Source: Oceanicaulis sp. BBD 1991-10
GTDB taxonomy: Bacteria; Pseudomonadota; Alphaproteobacteria; Caulobacterales; Maricaulaceae
Assembly (NCBI GenBank): GCA_001657295.1
Contig: LYSW01000017.1
Span: 1 to 44,375 of the forward strand
Reading direction: 5' to 3'
DNA length: 44,375 nt
Shown: positions 44,170 to 44,375 of the stretch, one piece after another
Layout: every line of letters starts with the position of its first letter
How positions within the stretch are numbered: the first letter of the stretch is position 1
The notes under the pieces: generated by a model
Told to the model about the DNA's origin: nothing
Seen by the model: only the letters and a program-made list of their open reading frames with translations
The model's database searches: none
Program-made: the position numbers and the translations under genes

Positions 44170-44375
44170 TGAACGACGCATTGATCTCCATCCTGCCCCG
44201 CTTGCGGCGATTTGCGATCTCGCTGACGGGCGACCGCGCGGACGGCGACGATCTTCTTCAGAAGGCGGTCGAGCGTCTCCTGGCGCGTGACGTGCCGGAG
44301 GATGCGGATCTTTTGAAATGGAGCTTCCGGGTCTGCCGGAATATCTGGATCGATGAAGTGCGTAGCCGAGCCGTC
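44170..44375 (+). CDS. ECF-family RNA polymerase sigma factor, 5' part (runs off the right edge)
   Basis: GTG at 44170 is the only plausible start in frame. The 68 visible codons form region 2 of an ECF sigma factor: LISILPRLRRFAISLTGD, ADGDDLLQKAVERLLARD (core-binding helix, canonical AEDLVQ) and LLKWSFRVCRNIWIDEVRSRA (-10 recognition, canonical NLxxDxxR). The C-terminal region 4 lies outside. Its divergent neighbour is the S8 peptidase, which may be a target or part of its signalling. An anti-sigma gene could lie beyond the edge. Confidence 0.9.

Overview
The window is about 65% G+C. It reads like the chromosome of a marine, prosthecate-type alphaproteobacterium of the Maricaulales/Hyphomonadales kind. 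The basis is codon use, an archaeal-like ValRS, an alphaproteobacterial FtsK with a CtrA-like upstream site, intergenic palindromes, and many secreted hydrolases. The genus assignment is inference.

Layout. (1) 1-5.7 kb: the 3' part of valS, a PAS-type sensor kinase on the minus strand, and a double-ATPase peptide ABC protein without permeases. (2) 5.8-13.3 kb: four co-directional exported or lipoprotein genes (M16 zinc protease, S9 prolyl oligopeptidase, glycerophosphodiesterase, beta-propeller protein). (3) 13.3-21.4 kb: ftsK, an intergenic palindrome cluster, a membrane protein with 11-residue pentapeptide-type repeats, and small genes (73-aa membrane protein, SerB-like HAD phosphatase, four-helix membrane protein, GFA protein, DUF533/TerB-like protein). 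(4) 21.57 kb: tRNA-Ser(GGA), then about 740 bp without a convincing gene. (5) 22.4-39.9 kb: a complete Wzx/Wzy-type exopolysaccharide (EPS) locus with its own regulators. (6) 40-44.4 kb: an exported YcaC-like hydrolase, an alginate-export-type outer-membrane barrel, a subtilase with a very long Asp/Glu tract, and the start of a divergent ECF sigma factor.

The most interesting part is region 5. It encodes a divergent sigma-54 (RpoN) paralogue, a hybrid sensor kinase with HPt, and a LuxO/SypG-type sigma-54 response regulator. It also encodes all EPS steps: initiating phosphotransferase fused to a WecG-type glycosyltransferase, three more glycosyltransferases, flippase, polymerase/ligase, co-polymerase, Wza-like exporter and acyltransferase. 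Between these genes I find eight copies of a 13-bp palindrome, TTGC-N5-GCAA. Four sit at perfect or near-perfect match and four have one or two changes. This is the form of the LuxO operator known from vibrios. Four good -24/-12 sigma-54 promoters lie downstream of these sites: before rpoN itself, before the kinase/regulator pair, before the acyltransferase, and leftward before the export operon. Three operators before the kinase gene are spaced exactly 21 bp apart. I infer a self-reinforcing sigma-54 switch for one polysaccharide: kinase to HPt to regulator, regulator on enhancers, and a dedicated sigma-54 at -24/-12 promoters, including its own.
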